Origin: Ochrobactrum sp. Marseille-Q0166 | GTDB taxonomy: Bacteria; Pseudomonadota; Alphaproteobacteria; Rhizobiales; Rhizobiaceae | Direction of reading: 5' to 3' | Length of the DNA stretch: 64,000 nt | NCBI RefSeq assembly: GCF_014397025.1 | Contig: NZ_JACJUO010000001.1 | Location: forward strand, 2,032,501 to 2,096,500 | In this document: piece after piece, positions 55,992 through 64,000 of the stretch | How positions within the stretch are numbered: position 1 is the first letter of the stretch | Layout: the number at the start of each line of letters is the position of its first letter | Notes under the pieces: model-generated | Seen by the model: only the letters and a program-made list of their open reading frames with translations | Databases searched by the model: none | Told to the model about the DNA's origin: nothing | Made by a program: the position numbers and the translations under genes

Positions 55992-56350
55992 GAATGCCTC
56001 TTTTATATAACAATTTCACGCGATGTGCCCCAGCATGGGTTGAAAAGTCAAGTATTTGTGGATTTTTGAGGGTCTCAACGCTTGCAAATCCGGGGAAAAG
56101 CACGTAATGAGCGCCCGTTCGTTGCTGGCATTAGCTGGGGGCTGAACGGAGGATCGTGCAAAAAGATACAAGTAAATGCTTACTTATGTTGTTTTGCTCG
56201 TTGCGGCCTAAAGTGCTTCAATCTCCCGTGTCTCCGCTCTCGATTGTCTTTACCCAAGCGTCCTTTCTTCCCGGTTCTCCGGTTCTAAGAGAAGTCGCAG
56301 AGGCTTAGCCGTTAGTGCCAGCGTGATGCAACAGAAGAAAGGCAAAGCCA
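55992..56350. other. Intergenic region between divergent fabD and rpsF
   Basis: About 360 bases hold both promoters and the rpsF 5' leader. A ribosomal-protein leader structure (S6:S18 binding) may lie between 56290 and 56350, but the fold cannot be confirmed by eye. No gene or repeat was recognised. Confidence 0.5.
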
Positions 56351-56803
56351 ATGGCTCTTTATGAACATGTGCTTCTTGCCCGCCAGGACATTTCCCAGCA
56401 GCAGGTCGACGCACTCGTCGAACAGTACAAGGGTGTCCTCGAAGCTAATGGCGGCAAGGTTGGTAAGGTAGAAAACTGGGGTCTTCGTCCCCTCACCTAT
56501 CGTATCAAGAAGAATCGCAAGGCCTATTACACGCTCGTAAACATTGACGCACCAGCAGCAGCTGTTGCTGAAATGGAACGCCAGATGCGCATCAACGAAG
56601 ACGTTCTTCGTTTCATGACCATTCGCGTTGAAGAACACGAAGAAGGCCAGTCGGCTATGCTTTCGCGCCGCGACGATCGTCGTGAACGCGATGGTGACGA
56701 CCGTGGCCCACGTCGTCCACGCGAAGGCGGTTTTGACCGTGGTGATCGTGGTGATCGCGGCCCACGTCGCCCACGTGACAACGAAGCTGGCGAAGGAGCA
56801 TAA
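56351..56803 (+). CDS. rpsF: 30S ribosomal protein S6
   Basis: S6 forms a pair with S18 on the small subunit platform. The 150-residue protein has the S6 core ([40 protein letters not shown]) to about residue 100, then a charged tail rich in Arg, Asp and Gly with repeats such as [11 protein letters not shown]. Long tails of this kind are common in Rhizobiales. rpsR follows after two bases. Confidence 0.98.
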   Translation: MALYEHVLLARQDISQQQVDALVEQYKGVLEANGGKVGKVENWGLRPLTYRIKKNRKAYYTLVNIDAPAAAVAEMERQMRINEDVLRFMTIRVEEHEEGQSAMLSRRDDRRERDGDDRGPRRPREGGFDRGDRGDRGPRRPRDNEAGEGA

Positions 56804-56805
56804 TC

Positions 56806-57054
56806 ATGGTTGATATCAATCAGATCCCAACCCGTCGTCCTTTCCATCGTCGTCGCAAGACCTGCCCATTCACAGGTCCAAATGCGCCTAAGATCGACTA
56901 CAAGGACATCAAGCTCCTGCAGCGTTACATTTCGGAACGCGGCAAGATCGTTCCTTCCCGTATTACGGCTGTCAGCCAGAAGAAGCAGCGCGAACTCGCT
57001 CAGGCGATCAAGCGTGCACGTTTCCTCGGCCTGCTGCCTTACGTTGTAAAGTAA
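56806..57054 (+). CDS. rpsR: 30S ribosomal protein S18
   Basis: An 82-residue basic protein with [38 protein letters not shown] and [16 protein letters not shown]. It partners with S6. It is two bases from rpsF and 151 bases before the DUF2232 gene. Confidence 0.98.
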   Translation: MVDINQIPTRRPFHRRRKTCPFTGPNAPKIDYKDIKLLQRYISERGKIVPSRITAVSQKKQRELAQAIKRARFLGLLPYVVK

Positions 57055-57205
57055 GACTTTTTGGGAGGCGATTCTTCGCCTCCCATGTTTCTTCCCGGAT
57101 ACGATGGGCGTAACCGGAGCACTCAAAATCCCAAGTTGGGGCTATCGCGTGGAAACGCCGCCTCTAACTGCAAAACCGGGAAAGCCGGAGCAGGACAGCG
57201 AATTT

Positions 57206-58165
57206 ATGAAATTCAATGGAACCATCATTGGAGTCGGCATATTGGCGGGGCTTGCCTCGGCATTGATGTCGTCTGGCGTCATCGCCCAGTCGGGCATGGC
57301 GGTGGTTCTCTATTTCCTGACACCATTGCCGATTTTTGTAGCCGCTCTTGGCTGGGGTTCGAGCGCGGGGCTTATCGCTGCTGCTTGCGCCACCATTGCA
57401 ATCGGTGTCGTCGCAACTCCGATGGCAGCGGTTCTTATGGCGCTGACAAGTTATGCGCCTGCTGCAATCGGCGCCTATCTTTCCGGTCTTGCCCGTCCGG
57501 CCTCCGAGCTTGGCGGACCGAAGGATATCATGGTCTGGTATCCGCTGTCGGACATCGTTTTCCGCCTGGCACTGATGGTTGCCGCAAGTTTCATTATCAT
57601 TGGCTTCATCGTGGGTTTCGGACCAGAAATGGCTCGTGAACTTGCCAATACGCTGATCGACAGTCTTGCCGCAGCCGATCCGCAATTTACCGCCAGCGAT
57701 GAAATGCGCCAGAGTGTCAGCGCCCTCCTGATTGTAGCGCTGCCTGCGATCCAGCCTGCAACCTGTCTCGCTATTCTGGTCGGCAATCTTTATCTCGCTC
57801 TGCGTCTCACAGCCCTTTCAGGTCGTTTGCGCCGCCCGCGTGATGACTGGCCCGCAACAATGCGTATGCCGCGTCCGGCGCTTCTGGTTTTTGCCGTTGC
57901 TCTCGCTATTGCATTTTTGCCCGGCGCAGCCGGGCTCATAGCGGCAGTGGTTGTTGGCGCATTGAGCTTTGGTTTCATGATTGCCGGCCTTGCGACTTTC
58001 CATCAGCGCACTCGTGGCAAGCCTTGGCGTCCGGTTGCGCTCTGGCTGGTTTACATTGCGATTATTCTCTTCGCATTCGTGCTTTTCGTCTTCATGGTTT
58101 TTGGACTTTTCGATACATCGCGCGGGGCGCCAATCTCGAAAATTCCAAATACTGACAAACAATAA
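57206..58165 (+). CDS. DUF2232 family membrane protein
   Basis: A 319-residue protein with about eight hydrophobic segments, for example [18 protein letters not shown] and [20 protein letters not shown]. Genes of this family sit between rpsR and rplI in many Alphaproteobacteria, which is the main reason for the call. The function is unknown. I choose the ATG at 57206 (MKFNGTIIG) with AGGA ten bases upstream; a longer frame begins at 57104 without support. Confidence 0.85.
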   Translation: MKFNGTIIGVGILAGLASALMSSGVIAQSGMAVVLYFLTPLPIFVAALGWGSSAGLIAAACATIAIGVVATPMAAVLMALTSYAPAAIGAYLSGLARPASELGGPKDIMVWYPLSDIVFRLALMVAASFIIIGFIVGFGPEMARELANTLIDSLAAADPQFTASDEMRQSVSALLIVALPAIQPATCLAILVGNLYLALRLTALSGRLRRPRDDWPATMRMPRPALLVFAVALAIAFLPGAAGLIAAVVVGALSFGFMIAGLATFHQRTRGKPWRPVALWLVYIAIILFAFVLFVFMVFGLFDTSRGAPISKIPNTDKQ

Positions 58166-58196
58166 ATTCAAATTTCAATCTCGAAAGGAAACTCAA

Positions 58197-58766
58197 ATGG
58201 ACGTTATTCTTCTGGAACGCATCGCTCGCCTCGGTCAGATGGGCGACACTGTAAAGGTCAAGGACGGCTTTGCCCGTAACTTCCTTCTGCCACAGGGCAA
58301 GGCTCTTCGCGCCAACGAAGCCAACCGCAAGAAGTTCGAAGGCCAGCGTGCACAGCTCGAAGCTCAGAACCTTGAACGCAAGAACGAAGCTGAAGCAGTT
58401 GCTGAAAAGCTCAACGGCGAATCCTTCATCGTTGTTCGCTCGGCTGGTGAAACCGGCCAGCTCTACGGTTCGGTTTCGACTCGCGATATCGCTGAAATCG
58501 TCACTGAAAACGGCTTTAACCTGCACCGCAATCAGGTTGAACTGAAGCAGCCTATCAAGGCAATCGGCATCCATGAAATCGTTATTTCCCTGCATCCTGA
58601 AGTGGAAGTTACGGTTTCTGTAAACATCGCTCGTTCGACTGAAGAAGCCGAACGTCAGGCAAAGGGTGAAGACCTGACTTCGATCGAAGCAATCTACGGC
58701 ATCGAAGAAGCTCCACTTTCTGAAGAAATCTTCGACGAAGACGAAGAAGGTGAAGATCAGGCTTAA
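58197..58766 (+). CDS. rplI: 50S ribosomal protein L9
   Basis: L9 bridges the large subunit and the stalk region. The 189-residue protein has [37 protein letters not shown], then the linking helix and the C-terminal domain ([20 protein letters not shown]). It ends in an acidic tail ([14 protein letters not shown]). AAAGGA precedes the ATG. Confidence 0.97.
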   Translation: MDVILLERIARLGQMGDTVKVKDGFARNFLLPQGKALRANEANRKKFEGQRAQLEAQNLERKNEAEAVAEKLNGESFIVVRSAGETGQLYGSVSTRDIAEIVTENGFNLHRNQVELKQPIKAIGIHEIVISLHPEVEVTVSVNIARSTEEAERQAKGEDLTSIEAIYGIEEAPLSEEIFDEDEEGEDQA

Positions 58767-59092
58767 TGAGCCTTTACTTACCTCGGATGCCTTCTCATAT
58801 TGCGGGCATTCCCATGGTGGTAAACTTTAAATGAAGATGCCCGGCGGCTTCCGTCGGGCATTTACTCTTTTCAGATCAGAAATTTCGCCTATTCTTCACA
58901 TTAGTGTTGGATTGAAGAGGGTGCTGACGGAAACGTTCGCGTTTGCTCAGGCGAGAGCCTTAGGCCAATTGACCGAGGGGAATTGCCTGAAATCTGATGA
59001 CAGCGCGGCTTTAATTTAGGCAACAGGCCGCCTGCCATGCAACCGCACGGGCGTTGCACTTGCTTCAAGTCTCTAAAAAGGGGATGGGGCTG
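58767..59092. other. Intergenic region between rplI and cfa
   Basis: Apart from the rplI terminator (58837-58865), the 326 bases hold the cfa promoter region. No further gene, repeat or RNA was recognised. Confidence 0.5.
58837..58865 (+). terminator. Terminator after rplI
   Basis: ATGCCCG pairs with CGGGCAT around a GCGGCTTCCGT loop, followed by TTTACTCTTTT. Confidence 0.8.
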
Positions 59093-60373
59093 ATGCATAG
59101 AATGCTGCGTACTGTTCTTTCGCATATGATCAAAATCGGCGACCTCACAGTCACTGATTCTGGCGGGAGTATTTTTCATTATGGAGATAAGACCGGCGAA
59201 GGCGTTCATATACGCTTCAATACGCTTCATGCTGAACGTGCCGTAGCACTCGACCCGGAGCTCAAGCTTGCTGAATGCTTCATGGATGGTGAGATCGATT
59301 TTCTGGAAGGTGACATTTATACACTTTTGAAAATCGTCTTCGAGAATACCGGACCAACAGCTGCGACCGAACCTTGGATGAAAGCCGCTGGTAAGGTCCG
59401 CGTGTTGTTTCGCCGCTTCCAGCAGATGAATAATCTGGCTCGGTCATCGAGCAACGTCAAAAGCCATTATGATCTTTCAGGGGCGCTCTACGACCTGTTT
59501 CTTGATCCCGACAAGCAATATTCCTGCGCCTATTTCGAAACCCCCAATGCATCGCTCGCCGAGGCACAGCTCGCGAAGAAACGTCATATAGCAGCGAAAC
59601 TCCTCATCAAAGAGGGCGATGATGTACTGGATATCGGTTGCGGCTGGGGCGGGATGGGGCTTTATCTGGCCCGTTATCTCAAGGCCAACGTCACAGGCGT
59701 TACGCTCTCTGAAGAACAACACGCCATTGCGAATAAACGTGCCGTCGAAGAAGGGCTTGCGGACCGCGCAAATTTCCAACTGACTGATTATCGCAATATT
59801 GATGATCAGTTTGACCGGCTTGTTTCAGTCGGTATGTTTGAACATGTGGGCGTTGGTCACTTTGCAGAGTATTTTCAGCACGCTGCACGCCTTTTGAAGC
59901 CGGACGGGGTCTTCCTTCTTCATGCGATCGGCCGCGCCGACGGTCCGGGTGCAACCAATCCATTCATCCGCAAATATATTTTCCCCGGTGGCTATATCCC
60001 TGCCCTCTCTGAAGTGCTTCCGCATATCGAGAAGGCCGGGCTCTATGTGACTGACATTGAAATTCTGCGGCTTCATTATGCAGAAACACTCAAGGAATGG
60101 CGGCTTGCCTTCATGGCCCGGCGTGAGGAAGCCAAGGCACTCTATGACGAACGCTTCTGCCGGATGTGGGAGTTTTATCTGGCAGCATCTGAAAGTGCCT
60201 TCCGCTGGCAGAACATGATGGTCTTCCACATCCAGATTGCGCACAAGCAGGACGCTGTGCCGCTTACACGCAATTATATTGAGGCTGAGGAAAAGCGTTT
60301 AAAGCGGCTCGACAGTGCGCCAAAAGGCGCAAACAGCGAAATATCGGCTTCAAAAAAGAAGGCCGAGGCCTGA
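59093..60373 (+). CDS. cfa: Cyclopropane-fatty-acyl-phospholipid synthase
   Basis: Cfa adds a methylene bridge to unsaturated acyl chains of membrane lipids using SAM, hardening the membrane in stationary phase. The 426-residue protein has the SAM site VLDIGCGWGGMGLYLARY near residue 190, SVGMFEHVGVGHF, and HYDLSGALYDLFLDPDKQYSC upstream. The ATG at 59093 has GGGGATGGGG upstream; the longer frame is not needed. The C-terminus ends in a lysine- and alanine-rich tail. Confidence 0.93.
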   Translation: MHRMLRTVLSHMIKIGDLTVTDSGGSIFHYGDKTGEGVHIRFNTLHAERAVALDPELKLAECFMDGEIDFLEGDIYTLLKIVFENTGPTAATEPWMKAAGKVRVLFRRFQQMNNLARSSSNVKSHYDLSGALYDLFLDPDKQYSCAYFETPNASLAEAQLAKKRHIAAKLLIKEGDDVLDIGCGWGGMGLYLARYLKANVTGVTLSEEQHAIANKRAVEEGLADRANFQLTDYRNIDDQFDRLVSVGMFEHVGVGHFAEYFQHAARLLKPDGVFLLHAIGRADGPGATNPFIRKYIFPGGYIPALSEVLPHIEKAGLYVTDIEILRLHYAETLKEWRLAFMARREEAKALYDERFCRMWEFYLAASESAFRWQNMMVFHIQIAHKQDAVPLTRNYIEAEEKRLKRLDSAPKGANSEISASKKKAEA

Positions 60374-60536
60374 ATTAATTCGTCAAATCCGAGTGTAAAA
60401 GGTTGAAGCATGAACTGTGGACACCTGTGAATCATGGTATAGTTTCACTCCTCCAGCAGGAATCACCTTGAGACCGTGTTGCGTTTAACGTCTCATCAGG
60501 TTTGGTTGGAACGATCAGGAACAGGATATCAGATCT

Positions 60537-62042
60537 ATGGCGGAAGCGGCGGTACGCAAACTCGACGATGCGCGCGATCAAAAAGACGCGCTTTATCGTG
60601 AAGCGCCCCACAATATTGAAGCAGAGCAAGCGCTTTTGGGTGCTATTCTCATCAACAATGACGCCTTTTATCGCGTTTCAGACTTTCTGAAACCAACGCA
60701 TTTCTTTGAGCCTTTGCATCGCCGGATCTATGAGATCGCAACCGATCTCATCCGCGTCGGCAAAATGGCCAACCCGGTAACGATGAAGACCTTCCTGCCC
60801 AATGAGGGCAAGATCGGCGACCTGACTGTATTCCAGTATGTTGCACGTCTTGCAACGGAAGCCGTGACCATCATCAATGCCGAAGACTATGGCCGCGCGA
60901 TCTATGATCTAGCAACGCGACGGGCCTTGATCGGCATTGGCGAAGATATGGTCAATATCGCCTATGACGCGCCAGTTGATAATGCTCCACAAGAACAGAT
61001 CGAAGACGCCGAGCGCCGTCTGTTCGAACTTGCAGAAACGGGCCGCTATGACGGCGGTTTTCAGGCCTTCAAGGATGCAGTCACAACAGCTGTTGACATG
61101 GCCAATGCCGCTTTCATGCGCGACGGCCATTTGTCGGGTGTATCCACGGGCATTCATACGCTTGATAGCAAGATGGGCGGTTTGCAGCCTTCCGACCTGA
61201 TCATCCTTGCGGGTCGTCCGGGTATGGGCAAGACTTCGCTTGCGACCAACATCGCGTTTAACATCGCCAATGCCTATGAAGCCGAGCAGCAGGCCGATGG
61301 CACGATGAAGGCCAAAAATGGCGGCGTTGTCGGTTTCTTCTCGCTTGAAATGTCGGCGGAGCAGCTCGCAACCCGTATCATTTCCGAGCAGACGGAAGTG
61401 TCTTCCTCGAAAATCCGTCGCGGCGACATCACTGAAACAGATTTCGAGAAGCTGGTGGCCTGCTCACAGGTGATGCAGAAGATTCCGCTTTATATCGATC
61501 AGACCGGTGGCATCTCCATTGCACAGCTCGCAGCTCGCGCACGTCGTCTGAAACGCCAGCGCGGCCTTGACGTTCTGGTGATCGACTACGTTCAGCTGAT
61601 GACCGGTTCGTCCAAGGCATCGGCACAGAACCGCGTGCAGGAAATCACTGAAATCACCACAGGACTGAAGGCGCTTGGCAAGGAGCTCAATGTTCCGATC
61701 ATCGCATTGTCGCAGCTCTCGCGTCAGGTGGAAAGCCGTGATGACAAGCGCCCACAACTCTCCGATCTTCGTGAATCGGGTTCGATCGAGCAGGACGCCG
61801 ACGTGGTTCTTTTCGTGTTCCGTGAAGAATATTACGTCAAGAATCTCGAACCACGCGACGAGTTTGATCCGAAATATGAAGAGTGGAAGCAGCATTTTGA
61901 AAAAGTGCGTGGCACCGCCGACGTTATCATTGCCAAGCAGCGTCACGGACCGACTGGCACCGTAAAGCTCGCCTTCCAGTCCGAATTCACACGATTTGCA
62001 GATTTGGCCGAAGGTTCCTATCTGCCGGAGCAGTATGAATAG
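60537..62042 (+). CDS. dnaB: Replicative DNA helicase
   Basis: DnaB unwinds DNA at the replication fork as a hexamer. The 501-residue protein has the primase-interacting N-terminal domain (PHNIEAEQALLGAILINNDAF), the Walker A motif LAGRPGMGKTSLATN near residue 225, the ATPase DYVQLMTG, and the Rec-A-like SQLSRQVESRDDKRPQ. A DciA-like loader candidate is encoded at 9.6-10.1 kb. radA follows 27 bases downstream. Confidence 0.98.
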   Translation: MAEAAVRKLDDARDQKDALYREAPHNIEAEQALLGAILINNDAFYRVSDFLKPTHFFEPLHRRIYEIATDLIRVGKMANPVTMKTFLPNEGKIGDLTVFQYVARLATEAVTIINAEDYGRAIYDLATRRALIGIGEDMVNIAYDAPVDNAPQEQIEDAERRLFELAETGRYDGGFQAFKDAVTTAVDMANAAFMRDGHLSGVSTGIHTLDSKMGGLQPSDLIILAGRPGMGKTSLATNIAFNIANAYEAEQQADGTMKAKNGGVVGFFSLEMSAEQLATRIISEQTEVSSSKIRRGDITETDFEKLVACSQVMQKIPLYIDQTGGISIAQLAARARRLKRQRGLDVLVIDYVQLMTGSSKASAQNRVQEITEITTGLKALGKELNVPIIALSQLSRQVESRDDKRPQLSDLRESGSIEQDADVVLFVFREEYYVKNLEPRDEFDPKYEEWKQHFEKVRGTADVIIAKQRHGPTGTVKLAFQSEFTRFADLAEGSYLPEQYE

Positions 62043-62069
62043 TTTTCCCTATCTCAGCGGGCATGCCTG

Positions 62070-63461
62070 ATGGCTAAAGCACGCGTTCAGTTCATCTGCC
62101 AGAATTGCGGTGCAGTTCACACGCGCTGGGCGGGTAAGTGCGACTCCTGCGGCGAGTGGAATACACTCGTCGAAGAAGGCACCAACAGCGGCATCGGGTC
62201 TGGCCCCGGCTCCATGCTTTCCAAGCGTAAGGGCCGCGCTGTTGCTCTCACTTCACTTTCAGGCGAAATCGAAGATGCGCCGCGCATCATTTCCGGCATC
62301 AGCGAACTTGATCGCGTTACCGGCGGTGGCTTCGTGCGTGGTTCTGCCATCCTGATTGGCGGCGATCCCGGCATCGGCAAGTCAACGCTTCTGACACAGG
62401 CAGCAGCAGCGCTTGCCAATCGCGGGCACCGCATCGTCTATGTATCAGGCGAAGAAGCCGTCGCGCAGATACGTCTTCGGGCGCAACGTCTTGGTGTGGC
62501 ATCTTCTTCCGTGGAACTGGCCGCTGAAACCAATGTCGAAGATATTCTTGCGACCGTTTCCGATGGCAAGCGGCCCGATCTCGTCATCATTGATTCGATC
62601 CAGACACTCTGGACGGATATGGCAGATTCTGCCCCGGGAACAGTCACCCAAGTGCGCTCATCCGCTCAGGCAATGATCCGCTATGCCAAGCAGACGGGTG
62701 CTGCCGTTGTTCTTGTTGGCCACGTTACCAAAGAAGGCCAGATTGCTGGCCCGCGCGTCGTTGAACATATGGTCGATGGCGTTCTCTATTTTGAGGGCGA
62801 AGGCGGGCATCAGTATCGCATCCTTCGCACGGTCAAAAACCGTTTCGGACCGACCGACGAAATCGGTGTGTTTGAAATGTCGGATGGCGGATTACGCGAA
62901 GTCTCCAACCCATCTGAGCTGTTTCTGGGCGAGCGAAATGCGAAATCGCCGGGTGCTGCTGTTTTTGCGGGGATGGAAGGAACACGCCCGGTTCTGGTGG
63001 AAATACAAGCTCTCGTCTCCCCTTCTTCGCTCGGCACACCGCGCCGCGCTGTTGTTGGTTGGGATGGAAGCCGCCTTGCGATGATCCTGGCCGTTCTCGA
63101 ATCACATTGTGGTGTGCGCTTTGGCCAGCATGATGTCTACCTCAATGTTGCTGGGGGTTATCGGATCAGTGAGCCTGCGGCTGACATCGCAGTGGCTGCG
63201 GCGCTTGTTTCGTCCATTGCAGGTATTGCCCTGCCCGCAGATAGTGTTTATTTCGGCGAAATCAGCCTTTCTGGTGCTGTTCGTGCGGTTTCTCATGCAG
63301 TACAGAGACTGAAGGAAGCTGAAAAGCTCGGTTTCAGGCAGGCAGTCGTTCCCGGTGGAAGCAGCGATCTGTGGAAAGATCGCAACTTCGGCCTCATGGA
63401 AACGACGGCACTCCCTGATCTGGTCGCGCGTATCGCTGCATCAGGCCCGGGTAAAAAATAG
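62070..63461 (+). CDS. radA: DNA repair protein RadA (Sms)
   Basis: RadA promotes branch migration in recombination. The 463-residue protein has the N-terminal zinc finger CQNCGAVHTRWAGKCDSC, the Walker A GGDPGIGKSTLL, the family KNRFGPTDEIGVFEM motif, and the Lon-like C-terminal domain (LNVAGGYRISEPAADIAVA). It lies between dnaB and cvpA, as in many Alphaproteobacteria. Confidence 0.97.
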   Translation: MAKARVQFICQNCGAVHTRWAGKCDSCGEWNTLVEEGTNSGIGSGPGSMLSKRKGRAVALTSLSGEIEDAPRIISGISELDRVTGGGFVRGSAILIGGDPGIGKSTLLTQAAAALANRGHRIVYVSGEEAVAQIRLRAQRLGVASSSVELAAETNVEDILATVSDGKRPDLVIIDSIQTLWTDMADSAPGTVTQVRSSAQAMIRYAKQTGAAVVLVGHVTKEGQIAGPRVVEHMVDGVLYFEGEGGHQYRILRTVKNRFGPTDEIGVFEMSDGGLREVSNPSELFLGERNAKSPGAAVFAGMEGTRPVLVEIQALVSPSSLGTPRRAVVGWDGSRLAMILAVLESHCGVRFGQHDVYLNVAGGYRISEPAADIAVAAALVSSIAGIALPADSVYFGEISLSGAVRAVSHAVQRLKEAEKLGFRQAVVPGGSSDLWKDRNFGLMETTALPDLVARIAASGPGKK

Positions 63462-63467
63462 CATTCA

Positions 63468-63489
63468 TCTGCAATCATGAGATTGCAGA
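63468..63489 (+). terminator. Hairpin after radA
   Basis: A perfect 9-bp stem (TCTGCAATC and its complement) with a 4-base loop lies seven bases past the radA stop. No T-tract follows. Confidence 0.5.
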
Positions 63490-63608
63490 CCATTGAATTT
63501 AATGAGACTTAGCAGCGGAAGATTTCGTCAACTTTCCAATGTTATACTCAATCAGGTTTGACTGCCCCGCAGGTGAAAAACGCTGCGCATAAATAAGGAC
63601 AGCCCAGA

Positions 63609-64000
63609 ATGCCGGTTACGCTACTTGATGGAATTCTACTCGGAATAACGTTGGTTTCGGCCGTACTTGCTATGGTTCGCGGTTTCTCACGCGAAGTGCT
63701 TTCACTGGTTTCATGGGCAGCGGCCGCCGCCGCAGCCTATCTCTTTTACCAGCCGGTGCTGCCCTATTTGCAGCCATACATAAACAACGAGACGATCGCC
63801 AAAATCGCAGCCGCCGGCGCAGTTTTTCTGGTGGTACTGATCGTTGTTTCGCTGATCACGATGAAGATCGCTGACTTCATCATCGATAGCCGTATCGGTG
63901 CACTTGATCGCACGCTCGGCTTCCTGTTTGGTGCGGCACGTGGTGTTCTGCTTGTTGTCGTAGCAATGCTGTTCTTCAACTGGCTGGTGCCTGCAGACCA
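63609..64000 (+). CDS. cvpA: CvpA family membrane protein, 3' end missing
   Basis: The first 130 residues are visible and the gene runs off the window. It starts MPVTLLDGILLGITLVSAVL and shows SREVLSLVSWAAAAAAYLF and a further helix AAAGAVFLVVLIVVSLITMK, then RIGALDRTLGFLFGAARGVLL, which together match the CvpA family required for colicin V production and later linked to purF expression. At least three membrane helices are visible. Confidence 0.92.
   Translation, partial: MPVTLLDGILLGITLVSAVLAMVRGFSREVLSLVSWAAAAAAAYLFYQPVLPYLQPYINNETIAKIAAAGAVFLVVLIVVSLITMKIADFIIDSRIGALDRTLGFLFGAARGVLLVVVAMLFFNWLVPAD

Noticed and set aside
55992..56350. Ribosomal-protein leader riboswitch upstream of rpsF
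   Set aside because: An S6:S18 leader is plausible, but I could not trace the conserved stems by eye.

Overview
The window reads as core chromosome of an alphaproteobacterium in the Rhizobiales, most likely the Brucella/Ochrobactrum group (Brucellaceae). The basis is the gene content and order: a CcrM (GANTC) methyltransferase, an IalB-type invasion protein, the ctaC-ctaD-ctaB-coxF-ctaG-ctaE-DUF983-surf1-ispH-thrB-rnhA block, fabD-fabG-acpP-fabF-mltG-yicC-gmk, and rpsF-rpsR-DUF2232-rplI followed by dnaB-radA-cvpA. Several proteins also look like Brucella proteins from memory. Species cannot be fixed from the sequence alone. No rRNA, tRNA, CRISPR array, insertion sequence or prophage was seen.

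Layout. 0-5 kb: a truncated polysaccharide deacetylase gene, pyruvate phosphate dikinase (ppdK), a VOC protein and two hypothetical genes. 5-13 kb: a minus-strand run GT25 glycosyltransferase, O-antigen ligase, UDP-sugar epimerase, DUF721/DciA-like protein, DsbA-like oxidoreductase, smc; the first three look like an LPS-core module joined by overlaps. 13-19 kb: mutY with a HAD gene, ccrM, a divergent ClC-type channel, an overlooked 43-residue membrane protein, and another HAD phosphatase. 19-29 kb: two EAL-domain (c-di-GMP phosphodiesterase type) proteins bracketing a lipoprotein gene, thrC, an M16 peptidase and a GNAT acetyltransferase. 29-34 kb: a stand-alone DsbD-alpha-type protein, a 1-Cys peroxiredoxin, and a divergent LysR/MFS pair. 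34-43.5 kb: the minus-strand cytochrome c oxidase biogenesis block running into ispH, thrB and rnhA. 44-47.5 kb: ialB, tldD, small genes, and a tiny membrane peptide coupled to a barstar-like inhibitor. 47.5-48.4 kb: one markedly AT-rich orphan gene, the clearest sign of foreign DNA. 48.5-56 kb: SDR, gmk, yicC, mltG and the fatty-acid synthesis cluster. 56-64 kb: rpsF-rpsR-DUF2232-rplI, cfa, dnaB, radA and the start of cvpA.

The most unusual non-coding signal is a family of imperfect 43-bp hairpin repeats. Three copies stand in tandem at an exact 54-bp period between ispH and thrB, with compensatory changes in the stem. Single or degenerate copies lie at the ends of ppdK, the peroxiredoxin gene and a hypothetical gene, and the repeat supplies the stop codon of both ispH and ppdK. 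A second, palindromic family built on TTTAGAGC occurs downstream of ppdK and in decayed form elsewhere.

How the genes work together: the window links envelope biogenesis (LPS core, transglycosylase, fatty acids, cyclopropane lipids), respiration (aa3-type oxidase subunits and their assembly factors), chromosome maintenance (smc, dnaB, DciA-like, radA, mutY, rnhA, ccrM) and signalling (EAL proteins). Functional calls rest on conserved motifs read by eye; no database search was run.
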